DNA of 33,882 nucleotides from Prochlorococcus sp. AG-449-O05 (GTDB lineage Bacteria; Cyanobacteriota; Cyanobacteriia; PCC-6307; Cyanobiaceae). The notes under the pieces were generated by a model that saw nothing but the letters and a program-made list of their open reading frames with translations, was not told the origin of the DNA and did no database searches. Location: the NCBI GenBank assembly GCA_003212195.1, contig QCQM01000008.1:1-33882 (forward strand). The letters are read 5' to 3'. The first letter of the stretch is position 1; the number at the start of each line of letters is the position of its first letter. Shown here in pieces: positions 1 to 9,348 of the stretch. The translations under genes and the position numbers were made by a program.

Positions 1-172
1 AAAGGCAGCTATAGAAGCCTTGTTCAGTGTTAAAGTCATAGGCGTTAACACTATGAATCCTCCTAGGAGAACAAGAAGAGTCGGTAAATTTTCCGGTAAA
101 CGTTCTCAGGTCAAGAAGGCAATTGTGCGTCTTGCTGAAGGAGACAAAATCCAACTATTTCCAGAATCTTAA
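1..172 (+). CDS. rplW: 50S ribosomal protein L23, 3' end (partial)
   Basis: This is the C-terminal 56 codons of L23, a 23S rRNA-binding protein at the rim of the peptide exit tunnel, where SRP and trigger factor dock. The frame is open from base 2 and ends at TAA 170-172. It reads [12 protein letters not shown], then [11 protein letters not shown], the basic segment typical of L23, and ends in FPES. The start lies outside the window. rplB follows after 12 bp, which is the S10-operon order. It is partial only because the window begins inside it. Confidence 0.93.
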   Translation, partial: KAAIEALFSVKVIGVNTMNPPRRTRRVGKFSGKRSQVKKAIVRLAEGDKIQLFPES

Positions 173-184
173 GGAGTTTTAATC

Positions 185-1048
185 ATGGCAATCCGTAAAT
201 TTAAACCTTATACACCTGGTACTAGGCAGAGAGTAGTTACTGACTTTAGTGAAATAACAAGTACAAAACCCGAAAGATCACTAATAGTTTCAAAACATAG
301 AGTTAAAGGCAGGAATAATCGTGGAGTTATTACTTGTCGTCATCGTGGAGGTGGTCATAAAAGGCAATACAGATTAGTCGACTTTAGAAGAGATAAAAGA
401 AACATCAACGCTAAAGTTGCAGCTATACACTACGACCCTCATAGAAATGCAAGACTGGCACTTTTATTCTACGAAGATGGGGAAAAAAGATATATTATCG
501 CTCCAGCAGGAGTAAAAGTCGGACAAAATGTCATATCTGGAGAAAGTGTTCCAATTGAAGATGGAAATGCAATGCCACTTTCAGTTATGCCATTGGGATC
601 TAGTGTTCATTGTGTTGAGCTATATGCTGGTAGGGGTGCTCAGATGGTCAGATCCGCAGGAGCTAGTGCTCAAGTTATGGCAAAAGAGGGAGATTATGTT
701 GCTTTAAAACTCCCATCTACCGAGGTAAGACTTGTAAGAAAAGAATGCTACGCAACTCTTGGAGAAGTTGGTAATTCTGAAATAAGAAATACTAGCTTAG
801 GTAAAGCAGGAAGAAAAAGATGGCTTGGAAGAAGGCCTCAAGTAAGAGGTAGTGTAATGAACCCATGTGATCACCCACATGGAGGAGGAGAGGGAAAAGC
901 ACCAATTGGTAGAGCAGGCCCAGTTACTCCATGGGGTAAACCAGCTCTTGGATTAAAGACACGTAAAAAGAACAAACCAAGTAATAAATTAGTTGTTCGA
1001 AGACGCCGTCGCGTTTCTAAGAGGAGTAGAGGAGGAAGAGACTCTTGA
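185..1048 (+). CDS. rplB: 50S ribosomal protein L2
   Basis: L2 is a primary 23S rRNA-binding protein next to the peptidyl-transferase centre and is needed for subunit association. At 287 aa it has the usual bacterial length. It shows [10 protein letters not shown] near residue 54 and the conserved DHPHGGGEG motif at 229-237, including the histidine (H230) implicated in peptidyl-transferase assembly. The C-terminus is very basic. ATG at 185 is chosen because a Shine-Dalgarno sequence (AAGGAG, 171-176) sits directly before it, overlapping the rplW stop region. Confidence 0.98.
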
Positions 1049-1085
1049 TTACTTCATTTATTATTTCAATTTCTATTACATAATC

Positions 1086-1364
1086 ATGGGACGTTCACTA
1101 AAAAAAGGACCTTTTATAGCAGATAGCCTGCTCAAAAAGGTAGAAAAACAAAATACTGACAATGACAAATCTGTCATCAAAACTTGGTCGAGATCCTCTA
1201 CGATTTTACCTTTAATGATCGGTCACACAATTGCCGTACATAATGGAAAGACTCACATTCCAGTATTTATTACTGAACAAATGATTGGTCATAAACTCGG
1301 TGAATTTGCTCCTACACGCACTTACCGAGGTCATATAAGAGATAAGAAAGGAGCAAAATCATGA
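1086..1364 (+). CDS. rpsS: 30S ribosomal protein S19
   Basis: S19 binds the 16S rRNA 3' domain with S13 in the head of the small subunit. The product is 92 aa from ATG 1086 and begins [10 protein letters not shown], the canonical S19 N-terminus. [10 protein letters not shown] and [13 protein letters not shown] are also conserved S19 motifs. The frame stays open upstream into rplB, but those extra residues have no S19 similarity, so 1086 is the start. There is no clear Shine-Dalgarno in the 37-bp AT-rich gap. The stop overlaps the rplV start as ATGA. Confidence 0.97.
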
Positions 1365-1747
1365 CAAAAACACCTGAAACAACAAAAACAGCAATTGCTC
1401 ATGGGAATTATGTTCGCGGATCAGCCTCTAAAGTGAGAAGAGTTTTGGATCAGATAAGGGGTAGGTCTTATAGAGATGCATTGATTATGTTGGAATTTAT
1501 GCCTTACAGATCTACAGACCCCATTACTAAAGTTCTAAGATCTGCGGTTGCCAATGCAGAACATAACCTTGGAATGGATCCATCTACCTTAGTTATTTCC
1601 TCTGCATGGGCTAATAGTGGTCCAGTAATGAAAAGGTATAGGCCAAGAGCACAAGGTCGAGCTTTTTCAATTAAAAAACAGACTTGCCACATCAGTATTT
1701 CTGTTCAATCTGCTCCTACTCAAACTAATGCGGAGGTACAAAACTAA
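1361..1747 (+). CDS. rplV: 50S ribosomal protein L22
   Basis: L22 lines the peptide exit tunnel with its beta-hairpin and contacts all 23S rRNA domains. It is 128 aa. Conserved segments include [11 protein letters not shown] (near 25-35), VANAEHNLG, and the C-terminal [13 protein letters not shown], which is the tunnel-hairpin signature. ATG 1361 overlaps the rpsS stop by 4 bp and has an AAGGAG ribosome site just upstream, inside rpsS. Its TAA shares one base with the rpsC ATG (TAATG). Both junctions suggest translational coupling. Confidence 0.97.
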
Positions 1748-2478
1748 TGGGACATAAAATTCATCCTTCTGGACTAAGATTAGGAATTACACAAGAGCAT
1801 CGCTCTAAGTGGTTTGCCACTTCTAAAACATATCCAATTCTTCTCCAAGAAGATTTTAAAATTCGTACCTTCATACAAAAAAAATATGGAGCAGCGGGAA
1901 TTAGCGATGTTTTAATAGCTAGAAAAGCTGACCAACTGGAACTTGAATTAAAAACAGCAAGACCAGGAGTTATAGTTGGAAGACAAGGTAGTGGTATTGA
2001 AGAATTAAGATCTGGCATCCAAAAAACTATAGGGGATAGAACAAGGCAGGTTAGAATAAACGTTGTTGAAGTAGAACGCGTAGATGCCGATGCTTTTTTA
2101 CTAGCTGAATATATTGCGCAACAACTTGAAAAAAGAGTCGCCTTTAGAAGAACTATAAGAATGGCCTTACAAAGGGCTCAAAGGGCTGGAGTCTTAGGTC
2201 TTAAAATTCAAGTAGGGGGAAGGTTAAATGGTGCCGAAATAGCTAGAACTGAATGGACTAGAGAAGGTAGAGTTCCATTGCATACTTTGAGAGCTGAAAT
2301 TGACTATGCAACACGTGAAGCTAATACAACTTACGGTGTTCTAGGCATTAAGGTTTGGGTTTTCAAAGGTGAAGTTCTTCCTAAAGAAGAACAAACTATC
2401 CCTGTGGGTGCGAGCCCTAAGAGGAAAGCCAGTAGAAGACCTCAGCAATTTGAGGATCGTTCAAATGAGAATTCATAG
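1747..2478 (+). CDS. rpsC: 30S ribosomal protein S3
   Basis: S3 sits at the mRNA entry channel of the 30S head and has helicase-related roles. The 243-aa product starts [13 protein letters not shown]. It contains a KH domain around residues 40-110 with the [11 protein letters not shown] loop, followed by the S3 C-terminal domain ([27 protein letters not shown], given here only as a span near 139-166). The tail is charged and variable, as in other cyanobacteria. It starts at the shared TAATG junction with rplV. Confidence 0.97.
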   Translation: MGHKIHPSGLRLGITQEHRSKWFATSKTYPILLQEDFKIRTFIQKKYGAAGISDVLIARKADQLELELKTARPGVIVGRQGSGIEELRSGIQKTIGDRTRQVRINVVEVERVDADAFLLAEYIAQQLEKRVAFRRTIRMALQRAQRAGVLGLKIQVGGRLNGAEIARTEWTREGRVPLHTLRAEIDYATREANTTYGVLGIKVWVFKGEVLPKEEQTIPVGASPKRKASRRPQQFEDRSNENS

Positions 2479-2489
2479 GAGGTATAAAG

Positions 2490-2972
2490 ATGCTTAGTCC
2501 AAAACGTACTAAATTCCGTAAACAACATAGAGGCAGAATGAGGGGAGTAGCCTCAAAAGGTAATACTATTGCATTCGGTCAATTTGCTCTCCAAGCTCAA
2601 GACTGTGGCTGGGTAACTGCACGTCAGATTGAAGCAAGTAGAAGAGCTATGACGAGATATATTAAACGTGGTGGTCAAATCTGGATAAGAATTTTTCCTG
2701 ATAAACCCGTAACTATGAGACCTGCCGAAACCAGAATGGGCTCTGGTAAAGGTAATCCAGAGTTTTGGGTCGCAGTTGTAAAACCTGGAAGAATACTTTT
2801 TGAAATGGGTGGCGAGGATATCACTGAGGAAATTGCAAAGGAAGCAATGCGCCTGGCTCAATACAAACTTCCTGTAAAAACTAAATTTATCTCCATTGAT
2901 AAAAATCTAGAAAACTCCTCCCAAGAAAATACAAAAAATAGTAAAAAATCTCAAGAGGAGGTTAAACAATGA
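2490..2972 (+). CDS. rplP: 50S ribosomal protein L16
   Basis: L16 helps shape the A site and the aminoacyl-tRNA entry corridor of the large subunit. It is 160 aa. The first ~138 residues are typical L16: [17 protein letters not shown], the arginine-bearing [11 protein letters not shown], and the [14 protein letters not shown] segment. The remaining ~22 residues form a low-complexity Asn/Lys/Glu-rich tail beyond the standard bacterial length. AGGAGG at 2477-2482 supports ATG 2490. The stop overlaps the rpmC start by 4 bp. Confidence 0.97.
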   Translation: MLSPKRTKFRKQHRGRMRGVASKGNTIAFGQFALQAQDCGWVTARQIEASRRAMTRYIKRGGQIWIRIFPDKPVTMRPAETRMGSGKGNPEFWVAVVKPGRILFEMGGEDITEEIAKEAMRLAQYKLPVKTKFISIDKNLENSSQENTKNSKKSQEEVKQ

Positions 2973-3187
2973 AAAACTCAGAGTCACTTAAGGAATTTAA
3001 AAAATTAAATTCTGATCAAATTACTGAAAAGATTGACCAATTACGTAAAGATCTTTTTGATTTAAGATTCAAGCAAGCTACAAGACAGCTCAATGAAACT
3101 CATAAATTTAAAATTATCAAGAAACAAGTTGCTCAATTACTCACTCTCAGTAAGAGTAAATCTGCTTCTAAAACAACTTCTGATTAA
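2969..3187 (+). CDS. rpmC: 50S ribosomal protein L29
   Basis: L29 is a small helical protein beside L23 at the tunnel exit. The 72-aa product has the L29 signature [17 protein letters not shown] (near 25-41), then a basic helix and a Ser/Lys-rich tail slightly longer than the usual ~65 aa. ATG 2969 overlaps the rplP stop (ATGA). A GAGGAGG Shine-Dalgarno lies just before it inside rplP, which suggests coupled translation. Confidence 0.95.
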   Translation: MKNSESLKEFKKLNSDQITEKIDQLRKDLFDLRFKQATRQLNETHKFKIIKKQVAQLLTLSKSKSASKTTSD

Positions 3188-3196
3188 TTATTAGTT

Positions 3197-3463
3197 ATGG
3201 CACTTAAAGAAAGAATCGGTACTGTTGTCAGCGACAAAATGGATAAAACAGTTGTTGTTGCTGTTATTAACAGATATCCACATCCCACTTATAAAAAAAT
3301 TGTAAGTAGAACTACGAGATATAAGGTGCATGATCCTGAAAATACATGTGTTTTAGGTGATCGAGTTAAAATTAGAGAAACTAGACCGCTCAGTGCTCAT
3401 AAGAGATGGGCAATACATGAGATTCTCAATAAAACAAGCCAGGCTGAGGAGGTTAAAAAATGA
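3197..3463 (+). CDS. rpsQ: 30S ribosomal protein S17
   Basis: S17 is an OB-fold primary 16S rRNA-binding protein of the 30S body. It is 88 aa. [16 protein letters not shown] (near 8-23) and the [14 protein letters not shown] signature (near 56-69) are characteristic. It starts 9 bp after rpmC at ATG 3197 without a strong Shine-Dalgarno. It ends by overlapping the rplN start by 4 bp. Confidence 0.97.
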
Positions 3464-3825
3464 TTCAACAAGAAACTTATTTAACAGTTGCTGATAATAG
3501 CGGAGCAAAAAGACTGCAATGTATCAGGGTTTTAGGCTCTAATAGAAGGTATGCGCATGTCGGTGATGTAATCGTAGCAACTGTAAAAGATGCTCTTCCA
3601 AACATGGGAGTTAAGAAATCTGAAGTTGTTAAAGCCGTTATCGTCAGAACAAAAGCAACATTAAGAAGAAATACTGGTAATTCAATCAGATTTGATGACA
3701 ATGCCGCAGTTTTGATTAATGAAGATAAGAATCCAAAAGGCACGCGAGTCTTTGGGCCTGTAGCTAGAGAACTGCGGGATAAAAATTATACAAAGATTGT
3801 TTCTCTTGCTCCGGAGGTTATTTAA
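3460..3825 (+). CDS. rplN: 50S ribosomal protein L14
   Basis: L14 is a 23S rRNA-binding protein at the subunit interface (bridge B8) and the docking site of silencing factor RsfS. It is 121 aa, close to the usual 122. Motifs include [19 protein letters not shown] near the N-terminus, [13 protein letters not shown] and [21 protein letters not shown] lies within rpsQ just before ATG 3460. The gene ends exactly where rplX starts (TAA directly followed by ATG). Confidence 0.98.
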
Positions 3826-4182
3826 ATGTTGGATTCATTAAAACAAAAGAAAAATTTTCAGAGAATAAAAATGAGAATCAAAACTGGAGATTTGGTAAAA
3901 GTAATTAATGGCAAGGACAAAGGGAAAACTGGTGAGGTTTTAAAAACTATCCCTCTTGAAAATAGAGTAGTAGTCAAGGGAATTAACCTTAGGACTAAAC
4001 ATGTAAAACCTACCCAGGAAGGAGAAACTGGAAGAATACTTACAGAAGAAGCATCTTTACATGCATCAAATGTAATGTTTTTTTCAAAGGATAAAAATCT
4101 AACAAGTAAGATTGAATACTTTATTGATAAAGAGGGCGTTAAGAAAAGAAGATTGAAGAAAACTGGTGAAGTAATTGATTAA
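3826..4182 (+). CDS. rplX: 50S ribosomal protein L24
   Basis: L24 is an assembly-initiating 23S rRNA-binding protein with a KOW motif ([19 protein letters not shown], near 21-39). From ATG 3826 it is 118 aa. The first 15 residues precede the usual L24 start [11 protein letters not shown], so an internal start at M16 (3871) is possible. The upstream ATG has a good ribosome site (GGAGG near 3812-3816) and no gap to rplN, so I prefer it. A 74-bp gap with a hairpin follows before rplE. Confidence 0.95.
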   Translation: MLDSLKQKKNFQRIKMRIKTGDLVKVINGKDKGKTGEVLKTIPLENRVVVKGINLRTKHVKPTQEGETGRILTEEASLHASNVMFFSKDKNLTSKIEYFIDKEGVKKRRLKKTGEVID

Positions 4183-4223
4183 TTTTTCATCAGAAACCAG
4201 ATTTCAACTTTTTCTAATTTATC

Positions 4224-4245
4224 AATTCTGACAAAGACCAGAATT
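4224..4245 (+). promoter_or_regulatory. Candidate mRNA hairpin upstream of rplE
   Basis: A perfect 7-bp inverted repeat, AATTCTG (4224-4230) and CAGAATT (4239-4245), is separated by an 8-nt loop. It lies 11 nt before the rplE ATG in the widest gap within the spc part of the operon (74 bp). In E. coli, ribosomal protein S8 represses the spc operon by binding mRNA at the L24-L5 boundary, so the position is suggestive. I cannot identify the conserved S8-binding bulge here. An S8 role is inference. Confidence 0.4.
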
Positions 4246-4256
4246 AACAAAAAATT

Positions 4257-4796
4257 ATGACTCTAAAAAATCGCTACAAAGAATCAATAAGACCAAAACT
4301 TTTGAAGGATCTTGGTCTTAAAAATATCCATCAAGTACCTAAAGTTGTCAAAGTCAACGTTAACAGAGGTCTTGGTGAGGCAGCTTCAAATTCGAAAGCT
4401 CTAGAAGCCTCTTTAAACGAAATGGCAACAATTACAGGACAAAAGGCCCTTGTAACTAGGGCCAAAAAAGCTATCGCGGGTTTTAAAATTCGTGAAGGCA
4501 TGCCTATAGGTTGTACTGTAACTTTGAGAGGAGATAGGATGTATTCCTTTTTGGAGAGATTCATAAATCTAGCTTTACCTAGAATAAGAGACTTCAGAGG
4601 AGTTAATCCAAAAAGTTTTGATGGGAGAGGGAATTACACTGTTGGAGTGAAAGAGCAATTGATTTTTCCTGAAATCTCTTTTGATAAAATAGATTCAATA
4701 AGAGGTATGGATATAACTATTGTCACTAGTGCAAAATCAGATCAAGAAGGTAAAGCTCTTTTGCAGGAGTTAGGAATGCCTTTTAGTAAGAATTAA
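4257..4796 (+). CDS. rplE: 50S ribosomal protein L5
   Basis: L5 forms the 5S RNP with L18 and 5S rRNA in the central protuberance and touches P-site tRNA. The 179-aa length is standard. It carries [35 protein letters not shown] (span near 60-85) and the C-terminal [16 protein letters not shown]. The start at ATG 4257 has no Shine-Dalgarno, only an A-rich stretch after a hairpin. rpsN, which follows rplE in E. coli, is absent. rpsH comes next after 9 bp. Confidence 0.97.
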   Translation: MTLKNRYKESIRPKLLKDLGLKNIHQVPKVVKVNVNRGLGEAASNSKALEASLNEMATITGQKALVTRAKKAIAGFKIREGMPIGCTVTLRGDRMYSFLERFINLALPRIRDFRGVNPKSFDGRGNYTVGVKEQLIFPEISFDKIDSIRGMDITIVTSAKSDQEGKALLQELGMPFSKN

Positions 4797-4805
4797 ATTA
4801 AAACT

Positions 4806-5207
4806 ATGTCAAATCACGATCCTATTTCAGATATGCTTACTCGAATTAGAAATGCGAGTCAAAAAAGGCATACAACCACAACAATCCCAGGTTCAAAAAT
4901 GTCCTTAAGTATCGCCAAAGTGCTTCAAAAAGAGGGATTCATTTCTGATATTAATGAGGAAGGTGAAGGTTACAAATCACAAATAATACTAGGCCTAAAA
5001 TATAGTGGAAAAAATAAATTTCCTACGATCCGGTCTATGCAAAGAGTTAGTAAACCTGGTTTGAGAATATATAAAAATACTAGAGGTTTACCAAAAGTTC
5101 TTGGAGGGCTTGGAGTTGCTATTATATCAACTTCCAAAGGCGTTATGAGTGATCGCGATGCTAGGAAGCAAGGCATTGGCGGCGAAGTCCTCTGTTATGT
5201 TTATTAA
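4806..5207 (+). CDS. rpsH: 30S ribosomal protein S8
   Basis: S8 binds helix 21 of 16S rRNA early in 30S assembly and, in E. coli, is the repressor of the spc operon. It is 133 aa. It begins [17 protein letters not shown] and ends with the RNA-binding C-terminal domain containing [26 protein letters not shown] (near 108-133). The start is ATG 4806. Its presence makes autoregulation at the L24-L5 hairpin testable. Confidence 0.97.
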   Translation: MSNHDPISDMLTRIRNASQKRHTTTTIPGSKMSLSIAKVLQKEGFISDINEEGEGYKSQIILGLKYSGKNKFPTIRSMQRVSKPGLRIYKNTRGLPKVLGGLGVAIISTSKGVMSDRDARKQGIGGEVLCYVY

Positions 5208-5219
5208 GGAGAATTAATC

Positions 5220-5759
5220 ATGTCAAGAATCGGAAAAACACCAGTACTTATTCCAGAGAAAGTTACAGTTGATTTTGATGGATTAACAGTTACAGTAAAG
5301 GGCCCAAAGGGTGAATTAAAACGTCTCATGCCTGAAGGAGTTAGTTTTGATAAGAAAGATAATACTGTTGTAGTAAGTCCTACTTCAACCAAAATATATT
5401 CAAGGCAGAGACATGGTTTATGCAGAGCGTTAATTGCAAATATGGTTGAAGGGGTTACTCAGGGTTTTTCAAAGAAACTTGAAATTGTTGGCGTTGGATC
5501 AAGAGCACAAGTAAAAGGTAAAAATCTAGTTGTAAGTGCAGGATATAGTCATCCTGTAGAAATGATCCCCCCTGATGGTATAACATACAAAGTTGAGAGT
5601 AATACAAACGTTACCGTATCTGGAATTGATAAGGAAATTGTTGGCAATGAAGCAGCAAAAATCAGATCAATTAGACCTCCAGAGCCATATAAAGGAAAAG
5701 GAATTAAATACCATGATGAGAGAATTCTCAGAAAAGCTGGTAAATCTGGCAAAAAATAA
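5220..5759 (+). CDS. rplF: 50S ribosomal protein L6
   Basis: L6 is a two-domain 23S rRNA protein near the sarcin-ricin loop and the GTPase-associated centre. It is 179 aa. It starts [15 protein letters not shown], has GPKGEL (near 33-38) in the first repeat domain, and has the L6 signature [11 protein letters not shown] (near 153-163) in the second. AAGGAG at 5207-5212 supports ATG 5220, which follows rpsH by 12 bp. Confidence 0.98.
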   Translation: MSRIGKTPVLIPEKVTVDFDGLTVTVKGPKGELKRLMPEGVSFDKKDNTVVVSPTSTKIYSRQRHGLCRALIANMVEGVTQGFSKKLEIVGVGSRAQVKGKNLVVSAGYSHPVEMIPPDGITYKVESNTNVTVSGIDKEIVGNEAAKIRSIRPPEPYKGKGIKYHDERILRKAGKSGKK

Positions 5760-5775
5760 TTCCAATTAAAAAAAA

Positions 5776-6144
5776 ATGACCAAACTTTCCAGGAAATTAC
5801 AAACCCAAAAAAGACATAGAAGATTAAGGAGATTCTTAATCGGAGATGCAACGCGTCCAAGATTGTCTGTTTTTCGCTCTAATAACCATATTTATGCCCA
5901 GGTTATAGATGATAGTGCCCAAACTACTATTTGCTCAGCTTCAACGGTTGATAAGGAATTAAGAGAAAAATCTGAGAAATTACCTTCTGATTGCAATTCT
6001 TCTTCCATTGTTGGAAAATTATTAGCAGAGAGAGCAATGAAAAAAGGGATTAAGCAAGTAATATTTGACCGTGGAGGTAATTTATATCACGGCAGAGTAA
6101 AGGCACTTGCAGACTCTGCTCGTGAAGCTGGCCTAGAATTCTAA
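5776..6144 (+). CDS. rplR: 50S ribosomal protein L18
   Basis: L18 binds 5S rRNA and attaches it to the 50S subunit. It is 122 aa. It has a basic N-terminal arm ([15 protein letters not shown]), [20 protein letters not shown] (near 28-47) and the C-terminal [26 protein letters not shown] (span near 97-122), all standard L18 elements. The start is ATG 5776 after a 16-bp AT-rich gap without a Shine-Dalgarno. Confidence 0.97.
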   Translation: MTKLSRKLQTQKRHRRLRRFLIGDATRPRLSVFRSNNHIYAQVIDDSAQTTICSASTVDKELREKSEKLPSDCNSSSIVGKLLAERAMKKGIKQVIFDRGGNLYHGRVKALADSAREAGLEF

Positions 6145-6160
6145 CTCTTAATTTTTTACT

Positions 6161-6781
6161 ATGACTGATTCTCCAACAAAACAAGAAATTCAATCCAAGA
6201 ACGATAACGTTCCTGGAGCTATGCCCGTAGAACAAAAAAAGAATAATCGTAATGATCGAAAAAGAAATAGAAGAGGTGATTCAAAAAATCTAGAGAGAGA
6301 TTCTGATTGGCAAGAAAGAGTTGTGCAAATTCGTCGCGTTTCTAAGACTGTTAAGGGTGGGAAAAAAATGAGTTTTAGAGCAATTGTTGTTGTAGGTAAT
6401 GAGAAAGGTCAAGTTGGAGTTGGAGTTGGTAAGGCAGGGGATGTAATTGGTGCAGTTAGAAAAGGAGTTTCAGATGGTAAAAAGAATCTTGTTAGGGTTC
6501 CCTTAACCCCAAATAATTCAATACCGACTTTATCTAAAGGTAGAGATGGTGCTGCTAATGTACTAATTAGACCAGCTGCACCAGGTACAGGTGTAATTGC
6601 TGGTGGTTCAATAAGAACAGTTTTGGAATTAGCCGGCATAAAAAATGTCTTAGCAAAAAGATTGGGTAGTAAAACACCTTTGAATAATGCAAGAGCTGCT
6701 ATGGTAGCTCTTTCTCAATTAAGAACACACAAATCTGCCTCAAGGGAAAGAGGCATTTCACTTGAACAGCTCTATTCTTGA
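6161..6781 (+). CDS. rpsE: 30S ribosomal protein S5
   Basis: S5 lines the mRNA channel and affects decoding fidelity. It is 206 aa, about 40 residues longer than E. coli S5. The extra N-terminus is hydrophilic (Asn/Lys/Arg-rich, residues 1-45), as in other cyanobacterial S5 proteins. The core begins at [32 protein letters not shown] and [10 protein letters not shown] are the rRNA-binding and C-terminal domain motifs. rpmD (L30), which follows S5 in many bacteria, is absent. Confidence 0.97.
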   Translation: MTDSPTKQEIQSKNDNVPGAMPVEQKKNNRNDRKRNRRGDSKNLERDSDWQERVVQIRRVSKTVKGGKKMSFRAIVVVGNEKGQVGVGVGKAGDVIGAVRKGVSDGKKNLVRVPLTPNNSIPTLSKGRDGAANVLIRPAAPGTGVIAGGSIRTVLELAGIKNVLAKRLGSKTPLNNARAAMVALSQLRTHKSASRERGISLEQLYS

Positions 6782-6786
6782 AAATT

Positions 6787-7245
6787 ATGACTTCAACATT
6801 AAATACACTTAAATCAAACTCTGGCTCGAGAAAGAAAAAATTAAGAAAAGGTAGAGGTATTGCAGCCGGTCAGGGTGCATCATGTGGTTTTGGAATGAGA
6901 GGACAAAAGTCACGTTCTGGAAGACCCACACGTCCAGGTTTTGAAGGTGGCCAAATGCCTCTATACAGAAGAGTTCCAAAATTAAAGCACTTTGAAATAA
7001 TTAATCAAAAGAACTTTTCCATAATTAATTTAGAAAAATTAAATGATTTTAAAGACAACGATACTGTTAACCTAGACTCACTAGTTAAAAAAGGATTAAT
7101 CTTCAAGCCAAAATTTCCTTTAAAAATCCTTGGTAACGGAAAACTTAATGTAAAGTTAAAAGTTCAAGCTCATGCATTTACAAAAGTTGCAAAACAAAAA
7201 ATTGAGGACGCAGGTGGATCTTGCGAGCTTTTAAATAATAAATAA
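6787..7245 (+). CDS. rplO: 50S ribosomal protein L15
   Basis: L15 is a late-assembly 50S protein that connects 23S rRNA domains. From ATG 6787 it is 152 aa and starts [26 protein letters not shown] three codons upstream (6778), overlapping the rpsE end, is possible but less likely. The glycine-rich N-terminus ([22 protein letters not shown]) is the extended L15 arm. [15 protein letters not shown] is also diagnostic. secY follows after 32 bp. Confidence 0.96.
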   Translation: MTSTLNTLKSNSGSRKKKLRKGRGIAAGQGASCGFGMRGQKSRSGRPTRPGFEGGQMPLYRRVPKLKHFEIINQKNFSIINLEKLNDFKDNDTVNLDSLVKKGLIFKPKFPLKILGNGKLNVKLKVQAHAFTKVAKQKIEDAGGSCELLNNK

Positions 7246-7277
7246 TAAATTTACTAAAAATTTATGTAAGCTTCAAA

Positions 7278-8597
7278 ATGTTTGTCAACAAAAGTAGAAA
7301 TCCTAGCGCTTCTGAAATACTTTCCCAATTATTTTTAAATAAAGAGCTTAGGAGTAGAGTTTTAACTACTTTAGGTCTTCTCCTTTTAGTAAGACTTGGT
7401 ATATACATCCCTATGCCTGGTATTGATAGGGTTGCTTTTAAAAGTTTTATAGATCAAGGGGGGCAATTAATAGGTTTTTTAGATATTTTTACTGGAGGAG
7501 GAATTTCAACTTTAGGAATATTCGCATTAGGCATACTTCCCTTTATCAACGCATCAATTATTATTCAACTTCTCACAGCTTCGTTACCTGTGCTTGAAGA
7601 TCTACAAAAAAATGAAGGAGAAGCAGGAAGAAGAAAAATTGCTCAGATAACTAGATATGTCTCATTAGGATGGGGTTTTTTGCAGAGTATAATTTTTTCC
7701 TTAATTCTCAGACAATATGCTATTCAGGGGATAAGTGAAACTACGTTTGTCTTGCAGACCTCCATTGCCTTGGTTACTGGCTCAATGTTAGTAATGTGGT
7801 TTAGTGAAATTATTACGGAGAAAGGTATAGGTCAAGGAGCTTCACTGGTAATTTTTTTGAATATTGTTTCTACTTTACCTAAGGCTTTAAGTTCAACTAT
7901 TGAAAAAGCTCAAACTGGCGATAGAGGAGATGTTTTAGGTATAGCAGTTTTACTTGGAGTATTTTTACTGACAATTGTTGGGATCATTTTTGTACAGGAG
8001 GGAGCAAGACGCATTCCTATTGTCAGTGCAAAAAGGCAGATAGGAAATTCAACACTACTTCCTACAAGGCAAAGTTATTTACCTTTGAAATTAAATGCAG
8101 GAGGAGTCATGCCTATCATATTTGCATCTGCTTTAATCTTTTTACCTATAACTATTGCAAATGTTACGGGCAATCCAGTCTTAATCAAGTTAGCCAGTAG
8201 TTTAAATCCAGGATCTTCTAATCCATGGCCATATGCTCTTACATTCTTCTCCTTGATTTTGGGCTTCTCTTATTTTTATGCATCTCTTACTATCAATCCA
8301 GTTGATGTAGCTTCAAATTTGAAGAAAGGAGGAGTAGCGATACCAGGAGTTAGACCAGGAACTAATACAGCGAACTACCTATCAGGTATACAAAATAGGT
8401 TGACTTTATTGGGAGGATTATTTCTGGGTTCAGTAGCTATAATCCCAGCTGCAGTAGAAAGAGCTACAAATGTACAGACCTTTCAAGGCTTAGGAGCAAC
8501 TTCATTACTTATTCTTGTGGGTGTTGCTATAGATACTGCTAAGCAAATTCAAACTTATGTTATTTCACAAAGGTATGAGGGACTAATTAATAATTAA
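7278..8597 (+). CDS. secY: Protein translocase subunit SecY
   Basis: SecY is the channel-forming subunit of the SecYEG translocon. In cyanobacteria it serves plasma and thylakoid membranes. The 439-aa product shows about ten hydrophobic segments, with the first near residues 25-45. The plug-region signature [13 protein letters not shown] and the [21 protein letters not shown] segment (near 73-93) follow, and [15 protein letters not shown] is a conserved cytosolic loop. ATG 7278 gives the family's usual N-terminus. Its TAA shares one base with the adk ATG, so adk is probably translationally coupled. Confidence 0.98.
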   Translation: MFVNKSRNPSASEILSQLFLNKELRSRVLTTLGLLLLVRLGIYIPMPGIDRVAFKSFIDQGGQLIGFLDIFTGGGISTLGIFALGILPFINASIIIQLLTASLPVLEDLQKNEGEAGRRKIAQITRYVSLGWGFLQSIIFSLILRQYAIQGISETTFVLQTSIALVTGSMLVMWFSEIITEKGIGQGASLVIFLNIVSTLPKALSSTIEKAQTGDRGDVLGIAVLLGVFLLTIVGIIFVQEGARRIPIVSAKRQIGNSTLLPTRQSYLPLKLNAGGVMPIIFASALIFLPITIANVTGNPVLIKLASSLNPGSSNPWPYALTFFSLILGFSYFYASLTINPVDVASNLKKGGVAIPGVRPGTNTANYLSGIQNRLTLLGGLFLGSVAIIPAAVERATNVQTFQGLGATSLLILVGVAIDTAKQIQTYVISQRYEGLINN

Positions 8598-9145
8598 TGA
8601 AGAAACATTTACTATTCTTAGGAGCTCCAGGAGCAGGGAAAGGGACTCAAGCAGAATTGCTAAGTCAAACTAATTCTTACTTACACCTTTCTACTGGTGA
8701 ATTACTAAGAAAAGAAATTGAAATGAATACTACTCTTGGTATTCAGGTAAAGGATATTATGAATCGAGGGGAACTTGTCAGTGATGAACTTGTATTAAAG
8801 ATAGTCAGACAAAATTTAGTCATGGATAATAATGGTTGGATTCTAGATGGTTACCCAAGAAATTTGTCTCAAGCAAATTCATTGAATGAAGTCTTGAATG
8901 AAATAAATCAACCTTTGGAATTAGTTCTTTATTTAGATATTCCAGAGGAAGTACTAATCAAGCGTTTGCTTTTAAGAGGAAGAAAAGATGATACTGAAAA
9001 GACAATTAGAACAAGAGTTGATATTTATAAAAAAACTACAGAACCATTAATTCAATACTTTAAAGATCTCTCATTGTTAGAATATATTGATGCTGATAGA
9101 GATTTAAAAACCATTTCCTCTGATATCAAACAAAAAATGGCTTGA
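8597..9145 (+). CDS. adk: Adenylate kinase
   Basis: Adk interconverts ATP + AMP and 2 ADP in the cytosol. It is 182 aa. The P-loop GAPGAGKGT is at 9-17, the AMP-binding region follows with LSTGELLR, and DGYPRN is the conserved NMP motif. The LID is the short type ([14 protein letters not shown]) with no zinc cysteines, as in other cyanobacteria. It overlaps secY by one base. Unlike many bacteria, neither map nor infA lies between adk and rpmJ. Confidence 0.97.
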   Translation: MKKHLLFLGAPGAGKGTQAELLSQTNSYLHLSTGELLRKEIEMNTTLGIQVKDIMNRGELVSDELVLKIVRQNLVMDNNGWILDGYPRNLSQANSLNEVLNEINQPLELVLYLDIPEEVLIKRLLLRGRKDDTEKTIRTRVDIYKKTTEPLIQYFKDLSLLEYIDADRDLKTISSDIKQKMA

Positions 9146-9158
9146 TGATGATGTAGAA

Positions 9159-9164
9159 TATAAT
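9159..9164 (+). promoter_or_regulatory. Possible -10 box of an internal promoter before rpmJ
   Basis: A perfect TATAAT lies in the 45-bp adk-rpmJ gap, about 27 bp before the rpmJ start. No convincing -35 box is seen at normal spacing. It could drive the alpha-operon part (rpmJ-rpsM-rpsK-rpoA-rplQ) separately. In DNA this AT-rich, TATAAT can occur by chance. Confidence 0.35.
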
Positions 9165-9190
9165 ATTAACGTTTTATTTGTTAAACCCCT

Positions 9191-9307
9191 ATGAAGGTTA
9201 GATCTTCAGTCAAAAAAATTAGTCCTGACGATCAGATCGTGAGGAGAAGAGGTAAAATCTTTGTTATTAACAAGAAAAGACCTCGCAATAAACAGCGTCA
9301 GGGTTAA
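9191..9307 (+). CDS. rpmJ: 50S ribosomal protein L36, zinc-free form
   Basis: L36 is the small 23S rRNA protein near the base of the L7/L12 stalk. This 38-aa gene begins [10 protein letters not shown] and ends [10 protein letters not shown], which is clearly L36. In the standard protein, zinc is held by C11, C14, C27 and H33. Here those positions are Ser, Asp, Asn and Asn, so it is the C-minus form. It occupies the main operon position between adk and rpsM, so it may be the only L36 rather than a zinc-starvation paralogue; that last point is inference. Confidence 0.95.
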   Translation: MKVRSSVKKISPDDQIVRRRGKIFVINKKRPRNKQRQG

Positions 9308-9348
9308 ACTTCAACCCTTAAATTCAAACTTTTACTTATTCAAAAAAC

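Noticed and set aside
993-1085. Upstream extension of the rpsS frame to an ATG inside rplB
   Set aside because: The extra residues are unlike S19 and overlap the rplB 3' end; [10 protein letters not shown] at 1086 is the family start.
5549-5860. Minus-strand open frame across the rplF-rplR junction
   Set aside because: It is a shadow of conserved ribosomal genes; the Phe/Ile-rich translation is not protein-like.
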